Source: Colwellia sp. 12G3 (GTDB lineage Bacteria > Pseudomonadota > Gammaproteobacteria > Enterobacterales > Alteromonadaceae). Taken from it: DNA of 64,000 nucleotides. The notes under the pieces were generated by a model, which did not search any database, was not told where the DNA came from, and saw only the letters and a program-made list of their open reading frames with translations. The stretch is from assembly GCF_002836775.1 (NCBI RefSeq), contig NZ_PJAQ01000009.1, positions 1 to 64,000 of the forward strand, read 5' to 3'. Numbering within the stretch: the stretch's first letter is position 1; each line of letters begins with the position of its first letter. The translations under genes and the position numbers were made by a program. Of this stretch, positions 43,122 through 53,100 are shown in pieces.

Positions 43122-45746
43122 ATGGATTGGTGGTTACTGACATTTTTTCTTGGTGCTGTATTGTCCCTATTTTTGCCGGAAGTGCCAGCGCTTTTTCAGC
43201 TATTTTTACTTCTTTGTTTTGCTGTTGGCTTTTTTTCACATAAAAAATTACGGCGTAGCTCCGGATTATGTTTTGGCGCTTTATGGATATTATCCCAAGC
43301 TTACCTCTATCAGGGCCAGTTACCAAACAACTTCATTGATCAAATGCAAAATAAACAGCCCTTTGTTGTTGAAGGAGAGGTACTTAGTATACAAGTTAAA
43401 CCATTAAGTATCTTGGATGATACCAACGCAGGAAGCTCTACTAGGCAGCAGTATGACGTCACGAAGCGATTTAATTTTCGGGTTAGTAAGGTTAATCAAC
43501 AACACCTTAAAATTCCATTTGTTATTAGATTAAGTTGGAATAAATCAAGTGTTGATGTATCTCAAGGGGGAAATCTTCTGCTGAACGTTAAGCTAAAGCC
43601 TGCCCATGGTTTAGCCAATATAGGTACTTTCAATTACTTAAGTTGGCTAAAATCACATCACATTGTTGCTACCGGTTATGTGGTTAACCCGAGAAAATCT
43701 AAAACCCCAACCCCAACCCCGAAAAATAGCCTTGAGCAAAAGTCTCATGCGAATACTGACTTTAACTATTCAAAAAACTCAAAAATATTAGCAGATAACA
43801 AAGTGTTAATTGACAATGTTTCCTTTAGGCAAGTCCTGCTTGAGCACTATCAAGGTTTAACGCCAAACCATCAACTTACTCCTATTTTATTAGCATTAAC
43901 TTTTGGCGAACGTAGCTTACTCTCTCCTGAACACTGGCAAATATTACAAGCGACTGGCACTAGTCACCTTATTGCTATTTCTGGTTTACATGTAGGATTA
44001 CTTGCTGGTAGTTCATTTTTTATCGTGATGTTATTTTTTCAATATCTACCGTTAAAAAACCCTCACTGGCAACGGGGTAATATTCGTTATATTGCTATTG
44101 CCGTGAGTGTATTACTCGCAACTATATATGCTTATTTAGCGGGTTTTTCCTTACCAACACAGCGCGCTTTAGTGATGTTAAATCTGTACTGGCTTAGTCG
44201 ATTAGTTGGCATAAAACTTTCACCTAAACGATTAATATTATTGACGTTATTCATTTTGCTAATTATCAGCCCCTTCAGTTTATTAACGGCTAGTTTTTGG
44301 CTATCTTTTTATGCCGTGGCAATTATTTTTGTAACATTATGGCGATTTAAGTCATGGTTATATAAAGGCTCTACACTTTGGCGTTTTGTGAAAGGGCTGT
44401 TTGTTATTCAAGTAGCTCTTACTGTCATGTTAATACCTATTACCGCATTATTTTTCCAACAGATGTCGCTGGTTAGTTTACTTGCGAATATCATTGCAGT
44501 GCCTTGGATGAGCTTTTTTAGTATACCTACTGCTCTTGTCTCAGTGTTGTTGGTGCCGTTGAATGAGTCATTAGCCCAATGGTTTATGATGGTTTCATTG
44601 GAATCATTGACTTGGCTTTGGCATTATCTTGATTTCATTAGCAATATACCCAATGCAATTATTTCACTATCCTTAGCGCAACAACTGATCGTGTTAATTC
44701 TAGGTATTGCTGCTTTTTTGATGCTTTATCTTTCGCCATTTATTTGGCATAGGCGATTAACAAAAAGCGCCATATTGTTAATGAGTTTAGCCTTAAGTTT
44801 GAGCTTAATAAGTATTCCGTTCCCTAGTTTTTCTACGGTAAACACCTTCTTTAGCTCAGTAGATAAAAAGGATAATACAGATGAAAACACTGACTCAAAA
44901 GAGTATGACGTTTCGCCATGGCAAGTTGTTTTTTTTGATGTTGGACAGGGCTTGTCGGTGTTAATAAGGCGTAATGGACATGCTATTTTATATGATACTG
45001 GTGCAGCATATCCCAGCGGTTTTACGCTTAGTGATGCGGTGATACTGCCATACTTGCAATACTCAGCGATTAATCGGCTTGATAAAGTGATCCTTAGTCA
45101 CAGTGATAATGACCATGCTGGAGGTATTAAAATCTTGATAGACAATATTATGATTGATGAAATTATCAGTAATGATAAAAATATCGTTAACTCAGGTAAG
45201 GCTATTTCACCTACAACTGTTTCAAGCTTGATTCAGGTACCTATTAATGATTGTAACTCAAGCCAGAGTTTCTCTTGGCAAGACCTAAGGTTTGATATCT
45301 TATGGCCTTTAGCTTTAAAGGCATCTGAGATAATGACTATTAATACAAAGCAAAAAAATGATGATTCATGTGTCATTTTAATAAGTGATCATCAAGGACA
45401 TAAACTGCTGTTAACTGGTGATATCTCCGCTAAAGTCGAGCATGTTTTGTTAGAACTGTATCCTTTGCTTAGTGCTGATATATTGCAAGTACCTCACCAT
45501 GGCTCAAAAACATCATCAAGTCAGGCCTTTCTTAGTCAGTTGTCACCTAAAGTCGCGTTAGTCAGTGCCGGTTATATTAATCGTTGGTATATGCCGGTAG
45601 CTGAAGTTAAACAGCGCTACCATGATGCTAATATAACATTATTAAATAGTGCTGAGCTGGGGCAAATAATAATAACACTTGATGAAAATGGAATAAAAAC
45701 GAAAAGTTATGTTGAAGATTTACGCCCCTTTTGGTTTAGTCATTAG
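43122..45746 (+). CDS. comEC: DNA internalisation protein ComEC/Rec2
   Basis: An 874-residue inner-membrane channel protein for uptake of single-stranded DNA during natural transformation. The N-terminus has short hydrophobic helices, then an OB-like DUF4131 region (about residues 75-200). The competence membrane domain carries LLALTFGERSLLSPEHWQ and TGTSHLIAISGLHVGLLAG near 290-315 and many helices to about 590. The C-terminal metallo-beta-lactamase-like domain has VVFFDVGQGLSVLI near 605, LSHSDNDHAGG near 660 and VPHHGSKTSSS near 790. It is complete; the spacer between OB and membrane domains carries a TPTPTP stretch. It stands alone on this strand before msbA. Confidence 0.95.
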   Translation: MDWWLLTFFLGAVLSLFLPEVPALFQLFLLLCFAVGFFSHKKLRRSSGLCFGALWILSQAYLYQGQLPNNFIDQMQNKQPFVVEGEVLSIQVKPLSILDDTNAGSSTRQQYDVTKRFNFRVSKVNQQHLKIPFVIRLSWNKSSVDVSQGGNLLLNVKLKPAHGLANIGTFNYLSWLKSHHIVATGYVVNPRKSKTPTPTPKNSLEQKSHANTDFNYSKNSKILADNKVLIDNVSFRQVLLEHYQGLTPNHQLTPILLALTFGERSLLSPEHWQILQATGTSHLIAISGLHVGLLAGSSFFIVMLFFQYLPLKNPHWQRGNIRYIAIAVSVLLATIYAYLAGFSLPTQRALVMLNLYWLSRLVGIKLSPKRLILLTLFILLIISPFSLLTASFWLSFYAVAIIFVTLWRFKSWLYKGSTLWRFVKGLFVIQVALTVMLIPITALFFQQMSLVSLLANIIAVPWMSFFSIPTALVSVLLVPLNESLAQWFMMVSLESLTWLWHYLDFISNIPNAIISLSLAQQLIVLILGIAAFLMLYLSPFIWHRRLTKSAILLMSLALSLSLISIPFPSFSTVNTFFSSVDKKDNTDENTDSKEYDVSPWQVVFFDVGQGLSVLIRRNGHAILYDTGAAYPSGFTLSDAVILPYLQYSAINRLDKVILSHSDNDHAGGIKILIDNIMIDEIISNDKNIVNSGKAISPTTVSSLIQVPINDCNSSQSFSWQDLRFDILWPLALKASEIMTINTKQKNDDSCVILISDHQGHKLLLTGDISAKVEHVLLELYPLLSADILQVPHHGSKTSSSQAFLSQLSPKVALVSAGYINRWYMPVAEVKQRYHDANITLLNSAELGQIIITLDENGIKTKSYVEDLRPFWFSH

Positions 45747-45960
45747 TTCTTTTGGTGAATACTTTTAAAAGCAAAATTTAGCCCTCTATATATTCAGCGT
45801 AGCGGTTTATCTTGCGATTGATCTTGTTTTGGTTATAGTTTTTGTTGGTTGTCTCATCAATTCACGGTAAAATACTTTTTTGATAATGTATGCATGATAA
45901 AAGTTAATGTTTTATCAATTTTCCTTCTAGGTAATTTAAATACCCGAGTAATCATAACTA

Positions 45961-47772
45961 ATGGCATCTCCTTCACAAAATAACGCCTCAACCTCTTCAC
46001 AAGATTCAAACAATGCCACGGCATGGCAAAATTTTAAACGGTTAGTAAGTTACGCAAAACCTTATAAACTGGGTTTTGTCGCTGCAATTATAGGCATGCT
46101 TGGTTATGCCGCCATCGACGTATATTTCCTCTCCAAATTAAAACCACTCGTTGATGAAGGTCTTGCGGGGGCTAATACTGATTTTATGAAATGGGCGCCA
46201 TATTTTATTATTGCGGCTTTCATGGTTCGAGGGGTAGCACACTTTGTCGCTAACTATTGCCTCGCTTGGGTGGGCAATAATGTTGTTGCCGATTTAAGAC
46301 AGCAGCTTTTTGAGCATATTATGTCAATGCCAGTGGCTTTTCATGATCAAAAGTCTACCGGCTCACTCATTTCAAAAATAACCTTTGATACGGAGCAAGT
46401 ATTAAACTCGGTCAGTAAGTCTATTTTAACCATGGTCCAACAAAGCGCCTTTGTTATCGGTTTACTCGGTTTGATGTTTTATATGAGCTGGCAATTATCC
46501 GTAATCTTTTTGTTAATAACGCCGGTTATCGCCGTGATTGTTAGTGTGGTATCAAAACGCTTTAGAAAAGTAAGTAAAAATATTCAAGGCGCGATGGGAG
46601 ATGTTACTACCGCAGCAGAGCAAACCTTTAATGGTCATAAAGTGGTATTAACGTTTGGTGGCCAACAACGAGAGTTCGCGCGTTTTGCTCAAATTAATAA
46701 GCATAATCGTCAACAGCGTATGAAAATGCAGGCAACAAGATCTGCTAGTGTCCCCATTATTCAAGTGATAGCCTCGTTCGCTTTAGCCTTTGTTTTTTAT
46801 GCCATTACTTCAGATACACTACGAGATGATATTTCGCCAGGTACCTTTGTCGGTATTATTACCTACATGACTATGTTGCTAAGACCCTTAAAAATGCTGA
46901 CTAATGTTAATGCTGAATTTCAACAGGGTATGGCTGCATGCGTTAGTATATTTTCGATACTCGATCATGAAAAAGAAAAAGACAATGGTGACAAAAAACT
47001 TGATAGAGCCTCTGGGACTTTATCTTTCAAGCATGTTGATTTTGCTTATGCAAAGGCTGACACAATGACTTCAAGCGATAACGAGCAAGAAAGTAAACTC
47101 GCGTTAAGTGATCTTACTTTTGACTTAGCGCCAGGGGAAACCTTAGCGTTAGTTGGCCGTTCAGGCAGCGGTAAATCAACGGCAAGCTCATTATTATTAC
47201 GTTTTTATGATGCTACTGCTGGTGAGATATTAATTGATGAAACTAATATTGAGCAATTCCTATTAAAAGATTTACGTAAGCAGTTCTCTTATGTTTCTCA
47301 ACAAGTTGTCTTATTTAATGATACTTTAGCCAACAATATTGCCTACGGTAAACCTGACGCAACTGAAGCTGAAATTATCGCTGCGGCGAAAAGTGCTCAT
47401 GTGATGGAATTTGCTGAAAATATGCCTCAAGGGCTTGAAACCAATATAGGCGAAAATGGCGCCTTACTGTCAGGCGGTCAACGTCAACGGGTTGCCATTG
47501 CTCGCGCTTTGTTATGTGATACACCTTTCTTGATTTTAGATGAAGCGACTAGCGCGTTAGATACTGAATCTGAACGTCATATTCAAGACGCTTTACAAAC
47601 ATTACAACAAAATCGTACCTCAATTGTTATTGCGCATCGATTATCAACTATCGAAAATGCAGATAAAATCATTGTTATGGACCAAGGTAAAATTGTTGAG
47701 CAAGGCAATCATCAAAGTTTACTTGCCAAAGAAGGCGCCTACGCTCAGTTACATAGCTTCCAATTTGAATAA
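45961..47772 (+). CDS. msbA: Lipid A export ATP-binding/permease protein MsbA
   Basis: A 603-residue half-transporter that flips lipid A-core across the inner membrane. Six transmembrane helices occupy about residues 35-320. The nucleotide-binding domain has Walker A GRSGSGKST near 399, the ABC signature LLSGGQRQR near 502, Walker B FLILDEATSALD near 523, and the switch His in IVIAHRLST near 555. The N-terminal 20 residues are Ser/Asn-rich and poorly conserved. It is followed 11 bases later by lpxK, the classic msbA-lpxK pair. Confidence 0.97.
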   Translation: MASPSQNNASTSSQDSNNATAWQNFKRLVSYAKPYKLGFVAAIIGMLGYAAIDVYFLSKLKPLVDEGLAGANTDFMKWAPYFIIAAFMVRGVAHFVANYCLAWVGNNVVADLRQQLFEHIMSMPVAFHDQKSTGSLISKITFDTEQVLNSVSKSILTMVQQSAFVIGLLGLMFYMSWQLSVIFLLITPVIAVIVSVVSKRFRKVSKNIQGAMGDVTTAAEQTFNGHKVVLTFGGQQREFARFAQINKHNRQQRMKMQATRSASVPIIQVIASFALAFVFYAITSDTLRDDISPGTFVGIITYMTMLLRPLKMLTNVNAEFQQGMAACVSIFSILDHEKEKDNGDKKLDRASGTLSFKHVDFAYAKADTMTSSDNEQESKLALSDLTFDLAPGETLALVGRSGSGKSTASSLLLRFYDATAGEILIDETNIEQFLLKDLRKQFSYVSQQVVLFNDTLANNIAYGKPDATEAEIIAAAKSAHVMEFAENMPQGLETNIGENGALLSGGQRQRVAIARALLCDTPFLILDEATSALDTESERHIQDALQTLQQNRTSIVIAHRLSTIENADKIIVMDQGKIVEQGNHQSLLAKEGAYAQLHSFQFE

Positions 47773-47783
47773 GGAAGTCTAGT

Positions 47784-48815
47784 ATGCGCTTAATTGAAAA
47801 GGTTTGGTTTAACAACCACCCCGCTAAGTGGCTATTGGTACCATTACTACTTCCTGTGTCGGCTCTTTTTTGGCTGCTTAGCTCACTTAGGCGTCTCAGC
47901 TTTAAATTCGGTTTATCAAAATCCTACCAAGTTAGTAAGCCGGTTATCGTGGTGGGTAATATTGGTGTTGGCGGTAATGGCAAAACGCCTATTGTTATTT
48001 ACCTTGTTGAATTGACTCGTTCATTGGGTTTAACACCTGGCGTTATTTCTCGAGGTTATGGTGGTCAAGCACCGCATTATCCTTATCTAGTCAATGAACA
48101 CTCTACGGCAGTAGAAGCCGGTGATGAGCCAATACTTATTCAGCAACGTTGTCAGGTAGCTGTTGCTGTAGGAAGCGACCGTATTGCTAGTGCAGAGCTA
48201 CTTATTGCTCAAGGTTGCGATATCATTATCAGTGATGATGGTTTACAGCATTATCGCTTACCGCGTGATTTAGAACTTATCATTGTCGATGGAAAACGTT
48301 TATTTGGTAATGGCTTATTATTGCCTGCTGGTCCATTGAGAGAAGGGCAGTGGCGTTTAAAACAAAGTGATTTGGTTATTTACAATGGTAAAGGCTATAA
48401 CGGTAAAGAAGCAAGCGGCATCCAAGACAAATTATATCCGTCTTTACACATGTCATTGTTGGCCACAGAGGTCTGTAACTTATATACCAACGCTCGCATT
48501 AACTTAATTGATTTTATTACGGTAAATTCTTCAGTCAATGCTATTGCAGGCATTGGTGCACCACAACGATTTTTCGATACATTGACCGTAAATAAACTAA
48601 ATATAATAAATCAACAAAGTTTTGTTGATCATCATAGTTTTACCCTTGCTGACTTCAACGCTTTTGATGATAATATACCGCTATTAATGACTGAAAAAGA
48701 CGCGGTGAAATGCCGTGGTTTTTGTAAAGCCAATTGGTGGTACTTACCTGTAGATGCAACTTTTAGTCAAACAGAGCAACAAATATTACGAGATAAGATA
48801 ATAGCCGTAAGTTAA
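47784..48815 (+). CDS. lpxK: Tetraacyldisaccharide 4'-kinase
   Basis: A 343-residue kinase phosphorylating the lipid A disaccharide at the 4' position to give lipid IVA. The N-terminal membrane-associated helix (about residues 17-35) is followed by the P-loop VVGNIGVGGNGKTP near 57-70, GVISRGYGG near 86, GDEPILI near 112, ISDDGLQHYRL near 154 and MTEKDAVKC near 300. Length is typical. It starts 11 bases after msbA and precedes ycaR and kdsB, giving one lipid A/Kdo supply unit. Confidence 0.96.
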   Translation: MRLIEKVWFNNHPAKWLLVPLLLPVSALFWLLSSLRRLSFKFGLSKSYQVSKPVIVVGNIGVGGNGKTPIVIYLVELTRSLGLTPGVISRGYGGQAPHYPYLVNEHSTAVEAGDEPILIQQRCQVAVAVGSDRIASAELLIAQGCDIIISDDGLQHYRLPRDLELIIVDGKRLFGNGLLLPAGPLREGQWRLKQSDLVIYNGKGYNGKEASGIQDKLYPSLHMSLLATEVCNLYTNARINLIDFITVNSSVNAIAGIGAPQRFFDTLTVNKLNIINQQSFVDHHSFTLADFNAFDDNIPLLMTEKDAVKCRGFCKANWWYLPVDATFSQTEQQILRDKIIAVS

Positions 48816-48888
48816 TGTGGCATTTATAAAATATAAAACTAAACATCTAACAAATAACTAACATATAACTAACCAGTGAGAAACTATC

Positions 48889-49086
48889 ATGGCCTTCGAT
48901 ACAAAATTAATGGAAATCCTTGCCTGCCCAGTATGTAAAGGTAAGTTAGCTTACGATAAAGAAGCGAAAGAGCTTATTTGTAATTTTGATAGACTTGCTT
49001 ACCGTATAGAGAAAGATATTCCCGTATTACTCGAAGGAGAAGCACGAGAGCTTAATGTTAGCCAGTCAACTGAGCAAGGCAGCTAA
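48889..49086 (+). CDS. ycaR: Trm112-family protein YcaR
   Basis: A 65-residue protein starting [21 protein letters not shown], with a CPxC pair and a later lone Cys, and [15 protein letters not shown], the Trm112/YcaR signature. The full four-Cys zinc site is not complete, which is common in bacterial members. In E. coli ycaR sits between lpxK and kdsB, as here. Its role is not settled; it may help methyltransferases. The stop is 2 bases before the kdsB start. Confidence 0.93.
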   Translation: MAFDTKLMEILACPVCKGKLAYDKEAKELICNFDRLAYRIEKDIPVLLEGEARELNVSQSTEQGS

Positions 49087-49088
49087 TT

Positions 49089-49943
49089 ATGTCTGTCAGT
49101 AGCAGTACAGCAACAGACAAAGCAGTAAGCGATAAATCGACAGGCGATACTAGCTTTGTTGTTGTCATTCCTGCTAGATTTCAATCATCCCGGTTACCTG
49201 GGAAGGTGTTAGCTGATATTAACGGCAAGCCTATGATCCAATGGGTTGTTGAAAAAGCACAGCTAAGTGGTGCGCGCCAAGTGATTGTTGCAACAGACAA
49301 TGATGAAGTCGCTGCAGTTGTTAGTGGCTTTGGCGCCGAGGTTTGTAAAACACGTGCAGATCATCAATCAGGTACTGAACGCCTAGCGGAAGTCATGGCG
49401 AAATATCAATTCAGTGATGATGAAATTATTGTTAATGTGCAAGGTGATGAACCTTTCATTCCACCGGAAAATATTGCCCAAGTAGCCAATAATTTAGCTA
49501 ATCAACAACAAAATAGTCGTGTAGCGCGCATGTCGACGCTGGCTATTAATATTAACTCTGTTGAAGAAGCTTTTAATCCTAATGCGGTAAAAGTAATCCT
49601 TGATAAGGATGGTTATGCTTTATATTTTTCACGCGCTACTATCCCTTATGATAGAGAGCGTTTTTTAAATTCCGATGCAAATACGGACAAAAATATTCGC
49701 GCAATCGGTGACTTTTATTTAAGACATGTTGGCATTTATGCTTATCGTGCTGGCTTTATTAAAGACTATGTCAATTGGCCAACAAGTGAGTTAGAGCAAG
49801 TTGAAGCACTAGAACAGTTAAGGGTTTTATATCAAGGTGAGAGAATTCACGTTGCAGTAGCAAATAGCCATGTGCCAGTTGAGGGTGTTGATACACCTGA
49901 AGATTTAGCAAAGGCAAGGGCATACGCTGCCAGCTTGGATTAA
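49089..49943 (+). CDS. kdsB: 3-deoxy-manno-octulosonate cytidylyltransferase
   Basis: A 284-residue enzyme that makes CMP-Kdo from CTP and Kdo for the inner core of lipopolysaccharide. Motifs: [29 protein letters not shown] near residues 25-53, VATDNDEV near 68, [15 protein letters not shown] near 88, and [12 protein letters not shown] near 115 with the metal-binding Asp. The N-terminal 22 residues (Ser/Thr/Asp-rich) are an extra extension compared with E. coli KdsB (248 residues). An internal start is possible, but the position right after ycaR supports the long form. Confidence 0.95.
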   Translation: MSVSSSTATDKAVSDKSTGDTSFVVVIPARFQSSRLPGKVLADINGKPMIQWVVEKAQLSGARQVIVATDNDEVAAVVSGFGAEVCKTRADHQSGTERLAEVMAKYQFSDDEIIVNVQGDEPFIPPENIAQVANNLANQQQNSRVARMSTLAININSVEEAFNPNAVKVILDKDGYALYFSRATIPYDRERFLNSDANTDKNIRAIGDFYLRHVGIYAYRAGFIKDYVNWPTSELEQVEALEQLRVLYQGERIHVAVANSHVPVEGVDTPEDLAKARAYAASLD

Positions 49944-50006
49944 CCTGTATAGCCTATTGATAAGTATTTGATATCAAAATATTTTGTAGGTTGTTTAGTC
50001 GTACTA

Positions 50007-50040
50007 ACCTAGATGATTTTTATCGAATAATCATCTAGGT
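50007..50040. terminator. Hairpin between convergent kdsB and kinase gene
   Basis: The arms ACCTAGATGAT (50007-50017) and ATCATCTAGGT (50030-50040) form a perfect 11-bp stem. There is no strong T-run on either side. It may block read-through between the converging genes. Confidence 0.5.
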
Positions 50041-50159
50041 CGATTGGTTCTTGGAGCAATGGCTCTAAGCACAGTTATCAACTTTATACACCCTATACAA
50101 AAATCAACGATAAAACGCTTATCGCTAGTCTCTTATTCATGCTCAAAATTAACGAGTAT

Positions 50160-53100
50160 TTAGAGTTCCGAAGAAAAAGTATATTGATCTCGACCCTTTG
50201 CCTTTGATTGATATAAAGCCGAATCTGCATGCTTTATTAATGTAGCTGGATTGCCATTAGGTAATGCTTTTATTGTCGCGATACCAATACTTATGGTGAC
50301 ATGTTCGGCATTGTCTGAAAATTGATGTGGAATGGCCAAATCCCTAATTTTGTTCATACAATGTTGTGCAAGACTTTCAACCGTACTTTTATCCGATGTA
50401 GACATTAAAATAGCAAACTCTTCACCGCCATAACGAGCGACAAAATCATTTTTACGGGCGACTACCGAACTTAATGCTTGCGCGATTAACCTTATACAGG
50501 AATCGCCCTCAAGATGGCCGTAATTATCGTTATAGGCCTTAAAGTGGTCTATATCGATCATCATTAATGTTACCGAGCTGAATTCTCTAGAGGCACGACT
50601 CCATTCTTTGTCTAGGGTATTATCAAATTCACGGCGATTAAAAATACCGGTTAGACCATCTTTAATCGCTAATAATTGCAATTCTTGTGTACGCTGAGCG
50701 ACTTTCTTTTCTAGTGTTTCATAATGCCGTGCATTAATTAAAGAAATAGCCGCTTGTGCTGAGATAAGCTCAACGGTATCTTTATGTTTTTTTGTAAAAG
50801 CGTGCTCTGTGAGGTTGTTTTCCAAATAAACGATAGCGATTAATCTACCTTGAGCGGTAATAGGTAAGCACAAGACCGATTTAGGGTTATTCATCCGTAA
50901 GTAACTATTATTAATAAAGCGAGGGTCTTCGCCTGGTTTATCTATGATCAACGTTTTCATCGTTTTTTGGGTATAACGGATTAAGGTCTCGGGTAATAAA
51001 GGCTGTGCTGCCGCATCAACATCATTAAGATTAATGTTATGTAATTGGCTATCAATAGAGGCAGAAAAGTCATTGATAGAACCGACTATTTCTACTATCA
51101 ATTGTCCTTCTTCGTTAATAATAATCGCACCATGCTGAGCTCCTGCATTCTCCATCAGTACACTCATCATTTTTTCTAATAATGAGTTAACATAAATTTC
51201 TTCTGATAACAGCTGATTGGCTTTTATCAGTGAATGTAAATCAATGGATTGAGCTTGATCAGTGACGGTATTGTGTCTTGAATGTTGTAAACTGCCAACC
51301 AATGGAATAACACCACTGATTGAATTGAATCGTTGTTGCGACCATTGATCTTCTATCTGAGTACATTTGGCGGTAGCTCCCCAACGAGCATAAAGATAAT
51401 GTGCGTCTTTAATACAATTTGCAGCGATTCGTATTTGTCCTAAATCTGCCCAATATTTGGCATAGCGTTCGTTAATCAGTGCTTCACAATGAATGAAATT
51501 AGCTATTTCAACGGCATCCAGTGCTTTGGCGTAAAATTCAGTTGCTAGGGCATCTTGCCTTTGCACTCTGGCTATCTCTGCCGCGAGTAATAAATGTTTA
51601 TGTGAATAATTTTTGGGGCTATCAAAGGACCATGTTTGAAACTGCTCACAGATTTCCTGTGCTTTAGCTAAGTGATCTGTAGCATCTTTTTTATCGAGTA
51701 AAATTAATGCCAGGTAAAACAAGCTTTCTGTCATTTCTGGAGTGTCTGGTAAAAACATGCAGACAATATCAATATTTTTAATGCATAACGCTTGTAATAC
51801 TTTGTCATTCATAAAATATGCATGACGGAGCGTTGCGAAAGTATAAAAAGCCATATCCATCGACGGAGCATGGAAATCATCATTAAAATGTTGCTCTACG
51901 TTGAATGATTCAGTGTTTAATGAGCTAATACCTGACGAGGGAGAGATAAGTGTTTTTCCTTGCAAGGCTAATACCGATTGATAAGCACCTAGCAATAGAA
52001 AGTTTATGGTCGCAGGTTGTTGTTTTTTAATTAAAAAAGCTAATCCTTGTTCAATATCTTTTTGTAATTCATCTAATTGCACACCTTTAATAAATTTGTT
52101 ACAAGCCTTAAATAAAACGCCATAACCTGCGAATACAAGGTTGGTTCCTTCTTCTCCCCAAGCTATTATTTGTTCTTGAAAAACATAAGCATTTTCAATG
52201 GGTTCACACCAATGCTGATAACTTGAAGCAAAATATTGATAAATAGTTGCTCGGTGATATTTACTTTCCCATAAGTCAGAAACACTTTTTGCTAGTTTAC
52301 TCATTTGGTAACACGCAGGATACTTTTCACCCATCATAGACATTGCCGTCGCATACGCGGCATAACCAATGGAGCTGAGTTCACATTGACCATATTCTAG
52401 GGTTAAACACACCATGTTACAGGCGTTAGTAGCGTAAGAACGGGCGCAGCCCGATAAGTAAAAAGCGGAAGCTAAAGCGTTATGAATTTCCATTCGCAGC
52501 AAACAATGCTCATCAGTCATCTTCGTTGCGGCTATTAATTGTCTATCAGTATATTGATTGCGTAAATTTTGTGTGGCGGTATAAGTCGTAACTACTTGTT
52601 GTTCAGCTTCATTTTCGGTTGCCGGGAAGTTAACATTCAACAGTGCTAAGCCACCCATTAATACCTCAATGGCATCAGGAAAACTTCCGCGTGATTGAAA
52701 TTGGTCTGCCTGCACTAAAATGAGGGCTATTTTTTCTTTATGTGTTGGAGCACTTTTAATACTATTAAGAAATAAGGTACGTGCGGTTTCGATGTTACCA
52801 GCTAAGAACTCAGTTTCTATTAATCCTTTGACTATGGCTAACGTTTGCAGCGGCTCATTGTCCCATGAATCAATCGGTAAATGTTGCTTTGCAATGCGAA
52901 AATAACTGGCTGCTGCGTCGTAAGTGGCAGCATTTTTACTTTTTAATCCTGCTCTTAAATTTAACGTGACGATTTGTTTTAATTCATCAGGTTTATCGAT
53001 GATATTGATGGCGCCATTAAGTACATTGAGTAATGTGAAAAGGTTAACCTCTAATTCTTCTTCTGTTATATTTTCTAGCCAATGTTTACCGATATGCCAT